DNA of 64,000 nucleotides from Propionibacteriaceae bacterium (lineage in GTDB: Bacteria; Actinomycetota; Actinomycetes; Propionibacteriales; Propionibacteriaceae), in assembly GCA_016717345.1 (NCBI GenBank), contig JADKFR010000007.1, positions 62,001 to 126,000 of the forward strand. The letters run 5' to 3'. Below the pieces are notes generated by a model. The model did not search any database. It saw only the letters and a list, made by a program, of their open reading frames with translations, and was not told where the DNA came from. The position numbers and the translations under genes are program-made. Below, piece by piece: positions 52,697 through 60,783 of the stretch. Every line of letters starts with the position of its first letter. The first letter of the stretch is position 1.

Positions 52697-53986
52697 TCAG
52701 TCGGTGGCCGCGTGGGTGGTCACCCAGAACCGCAGGCTCACCACCGCTCCCAGGACGAGCAGCGCGGAGGTCAGCAGGAACGGCCAGGTGCGGTCAATGC
52801 CGGAAAGCCAGCCGGAGATCCAGCCGAAGGGTGCGGTGGCGAGCATCACGCAGGTGCGCTGGATTGCCATCACCCGTGAGCGCTCGTCCCGGTTGACGTG
52901 CAGGGCGACGAGCGATTCGGTGAGCATGAACAGGATGCCGGCGCCGAACGCGTCCAGCACCAGGCAGACGCCCAGCAAGACATAGGTGGACCAGTCCGCC
53001 GACCCGGCCGGCGCCGGGATGACGACCAGCAGCAACTGGCCGGCCAGGTACGCCACGAAGCCGCCCACGGTCGGTGGCTTCAGGTGTTTGGCATGGGTCA
53101 GCCAGGGAATGACGGTGAAGAAGAACAGCACCGACAACAGCGAGCGCACCATCCAGAAGATCGGCAGCAGCGGGTCGGGCACCCCCAGTCGCTGGTTGAT
53201 GACCACCTGCCAGAAGGTGCCGTTGATGAGCGTGACAGCGCTGACGATCGCCGCCAGCGCCAGGGAGAACATCGTCCCCTTCGACCGGATGATCAGGGGC
53301 AGCACCCCGCGGTACTCGGCCAGCAGCCGCCACAGGCTCACCCCCCGGGTCTGCTCGCGGCGAAGGCGCCCGATGGCGGTCTCGCTCGACCACCGGTACA
53401 GGATCACGATCTTGGCGGTCATGATCACGAACGCGTTGAGGTAGAGCAGGCGGACGGCCGGGACCAGGCCGAACTGCGACACCAGCAGGGCGGCGATCGG
53501 TGCGAAGAGCGCTGAGAACTCGGCGGCCACCTTGATCAGCGAATAGACCTTGGTGATCTCGCCGCGGTCGACGTCCTCAACCAGCAGGCAGTCCCAGGAG
53601 TTCTGGGTCACCTGCCAGGCGCCGTTGATCACCGAGGCCACCAGGAAGTACCAGAAGTTGGCCGCCACAGCCCAGATCAGGCACGGAATCGACCACGCGA
53701 CGACGTCGAAGACGGCCGTCGTCAGGCGCCTGCCCAGCTTGTCGGTGATGACCCCACCCAGCAGGCCGAAAACGACCTGGGAGAGCATCGAGATGGACGC
53801 CAGCAGCCCGATCTGCTGGTCCCCCAGCCCGAGCGCCAGCATGAAGACGGACGCGTACGGCAGCACGAGCATCATCGAGAGCCCCCACATGGGCTCGGTG
53901 TAGACGCAGGCGCGCCCGTTGCCCCGTAGCCCGAGCAGGCTGGTCATCAGGGGATTGCGGACGCGCGGCACCCGATCAGTTAACAC
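52697..53986 (-). CDS. MFS transporter
   Basis: A 429-residue carrier with about twelve hydrophobic segments. The motif-A loop is GGVITDKLGRRLTTAVFD and FLVASVINGAWQVTQNSWDCLLVEDVDRGEI follows. The group is not one that I can match to a substrate; the pattern is loosely that of drug or sugar-phosphate exporters. Start choice is open: GTG at 53986, GTG at 53971 and ATG at 53947 are all in frame and none has a good ribosome site. Convergent with apbE. Confidence 0.8.
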   Translation of the reverse strand: MLTDRVPRVRNPLMTSLLGLRGNGRACVYTEPMWGLSMMLVLPYASVFMLALGLGDQQIGLLASISMLSQVVFGLLGGVITDKLGRRLTTAVFDVVAWSIPCLIWAVAANFWYFLVASVINGAWQVTQNSWDCLLVEDVDRGEITKVYSLIKVAAEFSALFAPIAALLVSQFGLVPAVRLLYLNAFVIMTAKIVILYRWSSETAIGRLRREQTRGVSLWRLLAEYRGVLPLIIRSKGTMFSLALAAIVSAVTLINGTFWQVVINQRLGVPDPLLPIFWMVRSLLSVLFFFTVIPWLTHAKHLKPPTVGGFVAYLAGQLLLVVIPAPAGSADWSTYVLLGVCLVLDAFGAGILFMLTESLVALHVNRDERSRVMAIQRTCVMLATAPFGWISGWLSGIDRTWPFLLTSALLVLGAVVSLRFWVTTHAATD

Positions 53987-54025
53987 CGGCCGAGCGCGCC
54001 GTCGGGAATCGTGCCCGACTCTGGG

Positions 54026-54499
54026 CTACCGGGCCCCTGGAAGCAGGATCGAGTCGACGCTGAAACCGGCTCCAGCGGGCTTCGGCACCAGCTTCACCAC
54101 GCCGGCATTGTGGAAGCGGACGACCTGGGCCCCCTCGTCGCCGGCGATCAGGAGGGAGGCGAGCCTCTCCAGAAAGGGCAGGTGCCCCACCAGCGCGATC
54201 GCCCCCGCGGGGTTCCGCTGCCCTTCGCCTTTGAGCCAGTTCGCGGTGGCGGTCACCCGATCGGACGGGTCGAGGCCGGCGCGGGCCACCACCTCGGCAC
54301 CCAGTGCCGCCCCCAGAATGATCGCGGTCTGCTCGGCTCGCAGCTTGCCGCTGTGCACGCACACCCCGGCCCGCTCCCCGCCGGCGGCCAGGCGCGCGGC
54401 GACGTCCTCCACAGCGGCGCGGCCGGCCGCGGTGAGGGGTCGCTGCGGGTCTTCCGCCTCGGAGGTCGCCGCGCCGTGCTGCACCAGGTAGACGTCCAC
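54026..54499 (-). CDS. sixA: Phosphohistidine phosphatase (SixA-like)
   Basis: A 157-residue histidine phosphatase. The family RHG motif reads QHG here (YLVQHGAATS, Q7-H8-G9), a variant also found in some SixA proteins, with the catalytic H8 kept; the second histidine is in LVGHLPFL. RLAAGGERAGVCVHSGKLRAEQTA matches the SixA core. SixA removes phosphate from phosphohistidine proteins such as histidine-phosphotransfer domains or NPr. The GTG at 54499 has AAGGAG five bases upstream; no member of a phosphorelay is adjacent. Confidence 0.85.
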   Translation of the reverse strand: MDVYLVQHGAATSEAEDPQRPLTAAGRAAVEDVAARLAAGGERAGVCVHSGKLRAEQTAIILGAALGAEVVARAGLDPSDRVTATANWLKGEGQRNPAGAIALVGHLPFLERLASLLIAGDEGAQVVRFHNAGVVKLVPKPAGAGFSVDSILLPGAR

Positions 54500-54585
54500 C
54501 CCTGCTCCTTCGCTCTCAGGCCCGGGCGTCCCGAAGCCTGGTGTCACGCTACCCTCGCGCCCGCCCGCCACGGGCCGGAACGCAC

Positions 54586-54625
54586 GTCACCCGCCGACCC
54601 GGGAGAATCCCGGGCGGCGGGTGAC
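54586..54625 (-). terminator. Stem-loop after the small membrane protein gene
   Basis: Arms GTCACCCGCCGACCCGGG and CCCGGGCGGCGGGTGAC with one bulged base and an AGAAT loop, starting 12 bases after the stop at 54637 on the minus strand. Confidence 0.75.
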
Positions 54626-54636
54626 GGAGAGTGGGA

Positions 54637-54780
54637 TCAGGCGAAGACGCTCACCCCGCCGGGCCCCACGAGCAGCCCGACGACGATCAACACGATGCCC
54701 CACAGCATCTGTCCCTTGACCAGGGAGAAGATGCCGGAGACCACGAGAACTGCGGCCAGAATCCATAACAACGTAGCCAT
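54637..54780 (-). CDS. Small membrane protein (GPGG-type)
   Basis: A 47-codon gene. The protein has two hydrophobic stretches, LWILAAVLVVSGIFSLV and LWGIVLIVVGLLVGPGG, and ends GPGGVSVFA. Short two-helix proteins ending in GPGG-S-F are common in actinobacteria, often close to CsbD-like genes, but have no known function. GAAAGGAG lies before the ATG at 54780. It follows the csbD-like gene by 32 bases and probably shares its transcript. Confidence 0.75.
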   Translation of the reverse strand: MATLLWILAAVLVVSGIFSLVKGQMLWGIVLIVVGLLVGPGGVSVFA

Positions 54781-54812
54781 GGCTACTCCTTTCGATGGTT
54801 GATGAGGTGGTC

Positions 54813-54995
54813 CTACTTCAACTCATCCGAGATGTCGTCCTTGAGACGTTCGGCGGCCTGCTTCACGTCGGCCGCTGCCTGCTCGGCCCGCCCTTCAGCC
54901 TGCAGAGCCGGGTCGTCGGTGACCTTCCCCCAGCCCTCCTTGAGCTTGCCCTTGGCCTCTTGAGCCGCGTTCTTGAGCTTGTCGTCGAAACCCAT
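54813..54995 (-). CDS. CsbD-family stress protein
   Basis: A 60-residue, highly charged helical protein (MGFDDKLKNAAQEAKGKLKE, GWGKVTDDPALQAEG, RLKDDI), a clear CsbD-like sequence. In Bacillus the family is under the general stress factor SigB; here it lies just downstream of a SigB/F-family sigma gene on the same strand, which supports stress control. AGGAGGAAT precedes the ATG. Biochemical role unknown. Confidence 0.9.
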   Translation of the reverse strand: MGFDDKLKNAAQEAKGKLKEGWGKVTDDPALQAEGRAEQAAADVKQAAERLKDDISDELK

Positions 54996-55076
54996 GATTC
55001 CTCCTGTGATAGTTCGGTATGCCTTACTGATACCCGCGGTACCGGGTTCTAAACCTCAACCCCGTCAGGTCGTCGT

Positions 55077-55871
55077 TCAGCCGGCCAGCGGTTCGAGATC
55101 GGTCAGCGCGCTTCGCGTGCGGTCGAGGATGCCTCGGATGAGGCGGGACACCTGCATCTGGGAGATGCCCAGCCGACGTCCGATCTCCGCTTGGGTGCAC
55201 CCGTCCTGGAATCGCCACACCAACATCTGACGCTCGCGGCGGCTGAGCCCGGCCAGCACTCGTTGCAGGGCCAGCCGGTCGGTGACGTGCTCGATGGCAT
55301 CGTCACCGTCGGGCAGCAGGGAGCCGAGGCTGTCCCCGCTGTCGTACTCGACGTCCAAGGACCACGGACGGAAGCTGCCGTCGGCGACGGCGCATTCCCG
55401 CAACTGGGCGGGATCCACGCCGATCTCATGGCCGAGTTCCTCCGGCGTTGCCGTCCGACCCAACTCCTGCTCGAGGTGCCGGCGCTCCTGCCCGGCGCGC
55501 AGCCGCAACTCCTGGATTCGGCGTGGCGGACGCACGACCCAGCAGTGGTCGCGGAAGTAGCGCTTGAGCTCACCGGTGATCGTGGGAACGGCGAAGGCCG
55601 CGAACGCGGCGCCGGCGCCTGGGCGATAACGGCGAACTGCCAGCAGCAGCGCCATTCGGGCCACTTGGATCAGGTCTTCCCGGTCGGCGCCCCGGTGGGA
55701 ATAGCGATGGGCCAGAGCATCGGCGAGTCCGAGATTCAACTCGACAAGCTCGGCGGTGACGGTCTCCCGCTCCGCCTCCGAGGTGCAGGTGGCCAGGAGA
55801 GCGAAGAGTTCCTCGGTCTCGTGTTCGCGGGTGGTGACGAGGGTGGACGCCTCAGCGGAACCACGTGCCAT
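55077..55871 (-). CDS. RNA polymerase sigma factor, SigB/SigF/SigG family
   Basis: A 264-residue sigma-70-type factor. Region 2 is ELNLGLADALAHRYSHRGADREDLIQVARMALLLAVRRYRP with GAAFAAFAVPTITGELKRYFRDHCWVVRPPRRIQEL, the latter diagnostic for the SigB/F/G group; region 3 is GRTATPEELGHEIGV; region 4 ends GCTQAEIGRRLGISQMQVSRLIRGIL. Such factors run general stress or sporulation regulons and are usually held by an anti-sigma factor of the RsbW type, which is not in the window. AAAGGAGCTG precedes the ATG at 55871. A 23-bp palindrome lies about 50 bases upstream. Confidence 0.92.
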   Translation of the reverse strand: MARGSAEASTLVTTREHETEELFALLATCTSEAERETVTAELVELNLGLADALAHRYSHRGADREDLIQVARMALLLAVRRYRPGAGAAFAAFAVPTITGELKRYFRDHCWVVRPPRRIQELRLRAGQERRHLEQELGRTATPEELGHEIGVDPAQLRECAVADGSFRPWSLDVEYDSGDSLGSLLPDGDDAIEHVTDRLALQRVLAGLSRRERQMLVWRFQDGCTQAEIGRRLGISQMQVSRLIRGILDRTRSALTDLEPLAG

Positions 55872-55921
55872 CGTCAGCTCCTTTCGGAGTGATAGCCCGA
55901 GTCGGCACGTGTTTTGACCGC

Positions 55922-55944
55922 TCTGACACGTCGAGCGTGTCAGA
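55922..55944. promoter_or_regulatory. Palindrome upstream of the sigma factor gene
   Basis: TCTGACACG-tcgag-CGTGTCAGA, nine-base perfect arms, 51 bases before the sigma ATG. It may be an operator or a small terminator. The whole gap 55872-56216 holds only this site and the repeat copy at 56095; no gene is seen. Confidence 0.5.
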
Positions 55945-56094
55945 ACCCGTCCCGCTCTGGCAAGCCTGCGGCGGTGACTCGGGTGACCGCACCGCGCGCC
56001 GGTAGCCCCTGGTACTACGCCGGCCCACCCACAGCTACGACCGCGGTCAGTGGTCCCTAAGCCTGGTCGGGGACCCGCCCGGGGTCCCCTGACC

Positions 56095-56173
56095 TGTCGC
56101 GAACCACGCGCGGAAGGCCCCCGAAGCGGACCTCGAACCACGCTGAAAGCCGTTCCGCACCCGACCCGCGACA
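56095..56173. repeat. 79-bp intergenic repeat, copy B
   Basis: Same length, same ends (TGTCGCG / CGCGACA) and same inner blocks (CGCGCGGAAGGCC, GTTCCGCACCCG) as copy A at 23424. The middle third differs between the copies. It lies between the nitronate-monooxygenase-like gene and the sigma factor gene. Confidence 0.75.
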
Positions 56174-56216
56174 CCAAGGCCGCAGGGTTCGCGTCAGGCC
56201 GCCCCAACCCGTCCGA

Positions 56217-57638
56217 CTACGCCGACATCAACCAATCGACGGCTTGGCGGGCGGTCCAGCCGTCGGGGTACAGCGAGATCAGCGCCTCGGCGCCGACCAG
56301 ATCCTGGCCGAGGGTCACCGCAGGCTCCTCGACGTACCCGCTGCGCCGGACCTGCCCGAGGCCGATATTGGCCATCAGGGCGTTGCACAGGCACTTGCGA
56401 CCGGCGAGCTCTTCTTCGCTGCCGCCCTTGCGCAGGTACATGTGGACCGGTTCCGAGGCGCACCGATAGGCGATCGAGCCGTCGGCGCGTTCCACCGGAG
56501 AGCGCAGGTACCCCAGGTCGCAAATCCGTTCCCGGGCCTGGTAGTTCTGTTCGTCCGACAAGGTGTTGCTGAGCTCGGCCACCTTGAAGGGGAAGCCGGT
56601 CGGCGAGGCGCGCGGGTCGTTGCGGACGACGAGCGTGTCCGCCGCCAACTCCGAGACCAAGCGGGCCCGCAGTTCCGGCGTGAGTCCCGACTCGGCGGCC
56701 ATCGCGAACAGCGTCCCCACCTGGACGCCGGCAGCCCCGGCCGCCAGCGCTTCGACGACCTTGTCAGGGGTCGCGTAACCACCGGCCAGCCAGAACGGGA
56801 GCCCTAGTTCGGCGACCTTGGCGAGGTCGGCGTCATCCTTGGGCCCATAGATCGGCTCCCCGGAATCGTCCAGAATCATCTTTCCCCGCGGGGGCGCACT
56901 GTGCCCGCCGGCACGGGGACCCTCCACCACGAAACCGTCGGGACGGATCTCCGGGTCTCGATTGAGGTAGCCCGCCAGGACGTGGAGGGACACGATCGCC
57001 AGGAATTGCGGACGCCGCAGCACCGGGAGCTCGGCCCCGAGGAAGTGGACGGGGTTCAGGGCGGAGCGGTGCACCTTGGTGGAGTTTGCGACGTCGATCG
57101 TCAGGTGGCCGGTGCGTCCGGCGGCGAAATCGGTGAGCAGTCGCGGGATCTCCCGCGGCACGCCCGCCCCCATGATCACGTAGTCGACGTCAGCCAGCAT
57201 GGCGCCCAGGATGGCCGAGGAGTTGGCCGTCTGGACTTTCTCGAGCATGTTGATCCCGACCACGCCGGAATGGCCCTCCTTGGCCAACCAGACCTCGGTG
57301 AAGTTCCCCGTCAGGCTCAACTCGATGGCAGCCCGGCCCGGTGCGATCGTCAGCGTGGGGTGCGGACGGTACGGCTTGTCAGCCGGACGACCGCCCTCGA
57401 TGAAGTACGCGTCAAGCACTCGCTGCGCCATCGCCGGGGAGGGGAAATGGGCCAGCGCGCGGCGCCGATGTCCGCCCGGGTCTCCGTCCTGGAGCACGCG
57501 TGCGAGCACGCCGTCCAACGCGGTGCCGGAGACCACGCCCAGCTGCCCGCTGAGTGAAACCTCGCGGGCGAGCCGCCACGACGACACGGCGATACCCATG
57601 CCGCCCTGGATCACCACTGGTGGGTGCGTCGTTGTCAC
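56217..57638 (-). CDS. Nitronate monooxygenase-like flavoprotein (2-nitropropane dioxygenase / PfaD family)
   Basis: A 473-residue TIM-barrel FMN protein. It opens VVIQGGMGIAVSSWRLAREVSLSGQLGVVSGTALD and has VVGINMLEKVQTAN, DYVIMGAGVPREIP, VEGPRAGGHSAPPRG with the active-site histidine, and FWLAGGYATPDKVVEALAAGAAGVQVGTLFA for the FMN phosphate. The C-terminal 100 residues with cysteines (RICDLGYLRSP, YRCASEP, RKCLCNAL) are longer than in short nitronate monooxygenases and resemble the enoyl-reductase-like PfaD branch. Role in nitronate detoxification or in lipid metabolism is undecided. GTG at 57638 has AGGAGGACC upstream. Two TACGG-CCGTA palindromes lie in its promoter. Confidence 0.83.
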   Translation of the reverse strand: MTTTHPPVVIQGGMGIAVSSWRLAREVSLSGQLGVVSGTALDGVLARVLQDGDPGGHRRRALAHFPSPAMAQRVLDAYFIEGGRPADKPYRPHPTLTIAPGRAAIELSLTGNFTEVWLAKEGHSGVVGINMLEKVQTANSSAILGAMLADVDYVIMGAGVPREIPRLLTDFAAGRTGHLTIDVANSTKVHRSALNPVHFLGAELPVLRRPQFLAIVSLHVLAGYLNRDPEIRPDGFVVEGPRAGGHSAPPRGKMILDDSGEPIYGPKDDADLAKVAELGLPFWLAGGYATPDKVVEALAAGAAGVQVGTLFAMAAESGLTPELRARLVSELAADTLVVRNDPRASPTGFPFKVAELSNTLSDEQNYQARERICDLGYLRSPVERADGSIAYRCASEPVHMYLRKGGSEEELAGRKCLCNALMANIGLGQVRRSGYVEEPAVTLGQDLVGAEALISLYPDGWTARQAVDWLMSA

Positions 57639-57669
57639 CTGGTCCTCCTCGGAATCGGGTGCATGTTCC

Positions 57670-57697
57670 TACGGTACCGTAACTTACGGCTCCGTAA
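57670..57697 (-). promoter_or_regulatory. Tandem operator upstream of the nitronate-monooxygenase-like gene
   Basis: Two palindromes, TACGGTACCGTA (57670-57681) and TTACGGCTCCGTAA (57684-57697), with centres 15 bp apart, 32 bases before the GTG. The TACGGNNCCGTA form is typical of TetR-family operators; no TetR gene is next to it. Confidence 0.65.
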
Positions 57698-57754
57698 CAA
57701 TTCACTGGGGCCGGAGCGTGGTGCAGAATCTCACCTCTCGGTGAGGTTCAGCGG

Positions 57755-58636
57755 TCAGCGCCCCGTCCGCAGCAACGCGGTCGGCTCATTGTTGCGCAAC
57801 TCGGTCGCGGGCGCGTCAAGCCCGCGTCCAGCCCGCACTGCTGCCACCAGACCCGACACGTCCCGGACGTGCCGCGCCTCCAGCCCGAGCGCACCGGCGG
57901 CCTGCAGCACCAGCGGTTGCCGCAGCCGTGCGGCCGCCACCAGTTCGGCGTCCGAGAGCAGGTCGCCGGGCTGTCCGTGACGCACCCGGCCCTCCACCAG
58001 GACGGCCACGGAATCGGCCCACCACAAGGCGAAATCCACGTCATGGGTGGAGATGACGACCGTCGTGTGAGCCTGCAGGAGGCGCTCCAGCGCGGCGACC
58101 ATCTCGTCCACGCCCTGCGGGTCGAGGCCGGCCGCCGGCTCGTCGAGCAGCATCAGGCAGGGCTGCATCGCCAACGCCCCGGCGATCGCCACGCGTTTCC
58201 GCTGGCCGTGGGACAGTTCGTGGATCGGCCGTTCAGCCAGGTCCTCGATCGACAGCACGGCGAGGGCGTCGGCGACCCGTCGTCGGACCTCCGGCTCGGA
58301 GAGCCCCAGGTTGAGGGGCCCGAAGGACACGTCGCGGAACACGTCGGCCGCGAACAGTTGGTCATCGGGGTTCTGAGCGACCAGTTGGACGACCTGGCGG
58401 TGGTTCCGCAGACCGGTGCGCCCGTAGTCGACCCCGACGCCGTCCACCAGGACGCGGCCGGCGCTGGGACGGACCGAACCGGCCAGCGTGCGCAGCAGGG
58501 TGGTCTTGCCCGAGCCGTTGCCCCCGAGCAGCGCGAGCCGCTGCCCCCGGGGGATGATGAGGTCGGCCCCGCGAAGGACCTCGCGACGCCCGAACGAGAC
58601 CGTCACCCCGGCGGCGGCGAGTTGGCGGTGGCTCAT
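57755..58636 (-). CDS. cbiO: Cobalt ECF transporter ATP-binding protein
   Basis: A 293-residue ATPase with Walker A GGNGSGKTT, LVAQNPDDQLFAADVFRDVSFGPLNLGLS (typical of CbiO/EcfA), signature LSHGQRKRVAIAGAL and LMLLDEPAAGLDPQG, switch STHDVDFA. The C-terminal 60 residues are extra. The ATG overlaps the cbiQ stop. With CbiQ it forms the motor of the cobalt importer CbiMNQO. The open frame extends far upstream through cbiQ but the MSHRQLAAAGVTVSFG start is clear. Confidence 0.92.
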   Translation of the reverse strand: MSHRQLAAAGVTVSFGRREVLRGADLIIPRGQRLALLGGNGSGKTTLLRTLAGSVRPSAGRVLVDGVGVDYGRTGLRNHRQVVQLVAQNPDDQLFAADVFRDVSFGPLNLGLSEPEVRRRVADALAVLSIEDLAERPIHELSHGQRKRVAIAGALAMQPCLMLLDEPAAGLDPQGVDEMVAALERLLQAHTTVVISTHDVDFALWWADSVAVLVEGRVRHGQPGDLLSDAELVAAARLRQPLVLQAAGALGLEARHVRDVSGLVAAVRAGRGLDAPATELRNNEPTALLRTGR

Positions 58637-59436
58637 CGGCCCGCCCCCCCGGCCGGGAACCCCCAGGCAGCCGATCCCCAGGCAGACGACCCCCAGGCCA
58701 GCGACCCCCCGACCAGCACCGCCAGCAGCATCAGGCTGCCGATCAGGAACCGGGTCGAGCGCCGTCGGGGGGGTTCGAGGGTGCGCAAGGCGTCCTCGTA
58801 ACCCCGGCCGGCCAGGCCCGCCTCGAGGCGGCGAGCTCGCTCCCACGAGCGGAGGAAGAGCCCCGCGACCCCCATGGACGCCGAGCGCAGCGCCGCCGTC
58901 CGGGTGGCGTACCCGAGGCGAGCGACCTGGGCCTGGCGGATCGCCCCGGCACTGTCCAGCAGGCCGAAGCTGAAGCGGTAGACCAGTGAGGCGATCTCGA
59001 TCAGGGGGTCGGGGACGTGCGCCTTGCGCAGTCCGGCGAACAGGTCGACCATCGGCGTGGAGCAGGCCAGAGTGAACGTGGCCAGCGTGGCGGCCAGCGC
59101 CCGGACGGCCAGCGCTTCCGCCATCGCCAGGCTCGCCGGGGTGACCTGGAACCGCGGTCCCGCCTCCCAGCTGACGCTGACCGCCACCGTCGCCACGCCG
59201 ATCAGGATTGACAGCAGCGGCGCCCAGAGAATCCGTCCCAGCCGGGCCGGCCCCACCCGGACGGGACCGAGCAGGACGGCCAAGCTGACGTGGGCCACCG
59301 CCACGCCGCCAGGGAACGGTGGAAGGCAGACTGCCGCCAGCAGCAACCCCAGGCACAGCACCGCCTTGTCCCGGACCGAACGCGGACGCCACGGGCTGGA
59401 CCACGCGGCGTGATCGAGCGTCAGTCCGTGGGCCAT
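58633..59436 (-). CDS. cbiQ: Cobalt ECF transporter transmembrane protein
   Basis: A 267-residue membrane protein with about six hydrophobic segments. The coupling region has EIASLVYRFSFGLLDSAGAIRQAQVARLGY and SWERARRLEAGLAGRGYEDAL, the conserved ARG/GRGY motif that contacts CbiO. The C-terminus ends in a repetitive SLAWGSSAWGSAAWGF tail encoded by short tandem DNA repeats. ATG at 59436 overlaps the cbiN stop; a GTG one codon earlier is possible. Third gene of cbiMNQO. Confidence 0.9.
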   Translation of the reverse strand: MAHGLTLDHAAWSSPWRPRSVRDKAVLCLGLLLAAVCLPPFPGGVAVAHVSLAVLLGPVRVGPARLGRILWAPLLSILIGVATVAVSVSWEAGPRFQVTPASLAMAEALAVRALAATLATFTLACSTPMVDLFAGLRKAHVPDPLIEIASLVYRFSFGLLDSAGAIRQAQVARLGYATRTAALRSASMGVAGLFLRSWERARRLEAGLAGRGYEDALRTLEPPRRRSTRFLIGSLMLLAVLVGGSLAWGSSAWGSAAWGFPAGGAGR

Positions 59437-59750
59437 CACGCCTCGTCGGAGGGCTGGGCTGAGCGACGACGCGCCGACAGCCGACCGATGGTGAAGCCCA
59501 GGACGGTTCCGCCGAGCGCTGCCTGCAGCGCGAACAGGCCGGATTCGACCTCACTGGAGGAGGGCTGGAACAACGGCTGGGCCCACGGGACGTAGTCGGG
59601 GTGGGCGGCCTGGATGTGCCGGGTGGCGAGGCTGTCGGTGCCGGCGAACCCGTCCTCGGGGTCGGTGCGCAGGCCCCCGATGAGGTAGCTGATGGCCGCG
59701 ACGAGGACGAGGGCCACCGCCAGCAGAATGTTGATCGTCGCCTTCTTCAT
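59436..59750 (-). CDS. cbiN: Cobalt transport protein CbiN
   Basis: A 104-residue protein with a helix at each end (INILLAVALVLVAAISYLIGG and ALQAALGGTVLGFTIGRLSA) and an external loop with AGTDSLATRHIQAAHPDYVPWAQPLFQPSSSEVES, the CbiN pattern. It activates CbiM for Co2+ uptake. ATG overlaps the cbiM stop by one base. Confidence 0.92.
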   Translation of the reverse strand: MKKATINILLAVALVLVAAISYLIGGLRTDPEDGFAGTDSLATRHIQAAHPDYVPWAQPLFQPSSSEVESGLFALQAALGGTVLGFTIGRLSARRRSAQPSDEA

Positions 59751-60433
59751 CAGGCGGCCACGGTCTCCGGCTCAGCGGCCACCACCCCGAGGCGCTCCAG
59801 TTCCGGCTTGGCAACGTCGCTGAGCAGCCGGAACACGAGGACCCCCAGGATCCCCTCGATGACGGCCAACGGCACCTGCGAGAGGGCGAAAATGCCCAGG
59901 AACTTGACCACCGATCCCCAAACGCCGGAAACCGGGTCGGGGAACGCGAGACCGAGCTGGAACGAGGTGACGACGTAGGTGGCCAGATCGGCACCGGCCA
60001 GCGCCGCGAAGATCCCCAGGTGGCGGTTCCACGACAGGGCGTTCGACAACTTCCACAACGAGTAGCCGACCCACGGTCCGGCGATCCCCATGCTGAACAC
60101 GTTCGCGCCCAGGGTGGTGATCCCGCCGTGGGCGAGCAGCAGTGCCTGGAACAGCAACACGATCGTGGACAGGAACGCCATCACCGGGGGACGGAACAGC
60201 ACCGCGCCCAGCCCCGTCCCGGTGGGATGCGAGGAACTTCCGGTGATCGAGGGCAGCTTGATGGAGGAGAGCACGAAGGTGAAGGCGCCGGCGGCGGCCA
60301 GCAACAGCCGGGACTCGGGGTGCTCGCGGGATTGCCTGATGACCGCCCGGGCACCGTGGACGACGAAGGGGGTCGCAACAACGAACCAGGCGACAGCATG
60401 CCCAACGGGTAGGAAGCCCTCAGCAATGTGCAT
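59750..60433 (-). CDS. cbiM: Cobalt ECF substrate-binding protein CbiM
   Basis: A 227-residue membrane protein beginning MHIAEGFLPVGHAVAW, with the N-terminal M-H-I-x-E-G that ligates Co2+. FVLSSIKLPSITGSSSHPTGTGLGAVLF, LLFQALLLAHGGITTLGANVFSMGIAGPWVGY carry the other ligands (H, S). The S-component of the cobalt importer. Its message starts with a cobalamin riboswitch. AAAGGGAA precedes the ATG. Confidence 0.94.
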   Translation of the reverse strand: MHIAEGFLPVGHAVAWFVVATPFVVHGARAVIRQSREHPESRLLLAAAGAFTFVLSSIKLPSITGSSSHPTGTGLGAVLFRPPVMAFLSTIVLLFQALLLAHGGITTLGANVFSMGIAGPWVGYSLWKLSNALSWNRHLGIFAALAGADLATYVVTSFQLGLAFPDPVSGVWGSVVKFLGIFALSQVPLAVIEGILGVLVFRLLSDVAKPELERLGVVAAEPETVAA

Positions 60434-60460
60434 GAGTTCCCTTTCTAGGAGGCGTGGCCC

Positions 60461-60566
60461 TCAGGAACCGTCGCCCACACCCGTATCTGGCTCCCCCATC
60501 GCTGGGGTCACAGTGGCCCGACCGCCCCGGATTCACACCGGGTTCCGCGTTGTGGACGGCACCTGA
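60461..60566 (-). ncRNA. Cobalamin riboswitch
   Basis: Minus-strand RNA with GGAACCCGGTGTGAATCC, GGGCGGTCGGGCCACTGTGA and GGGGGAGCCAGATACG, the B12-aptamer core. The base stem is TCAGG..CCGTC / GACGG..CCTGA. It ends 28 bases before cbiM and should shut cbiMNQO when B12 is plentiful. The rest of the gap up to 60783 (about 220 bases) holds the two divergent promoters and no gene. Confidence 0.93.
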
Positions 60567-60783
60567 TCCTTGCACGGTTCAGGTCGGCAGTCACAGTCCG
60601 GAGAAGAATGGCCGCCCGGCCAGGGGGGCGTCGCCGACCGGCCTTCACCATCGGCGGGTTGCCAGTCACCAACGGTTCAGCGCGGGTGCCACGCGTGGCA
60701 GCATGGCCCATGGCCGCCCCTGAACGAACCCCAAGAACCGCCGCGGCCCAGCGCCTCACCGAACCGACCCGAACGGAATCGCG

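Noticed and set aside
57755..59554. Long 599-codon frame ending as cbiO, suggesting a CbiQ-CbiO fusion
   Set aside because: The upstream two thirds lie in a different frame from cbiQ, and cbiO has its own start overlapping the cbiQ stop.
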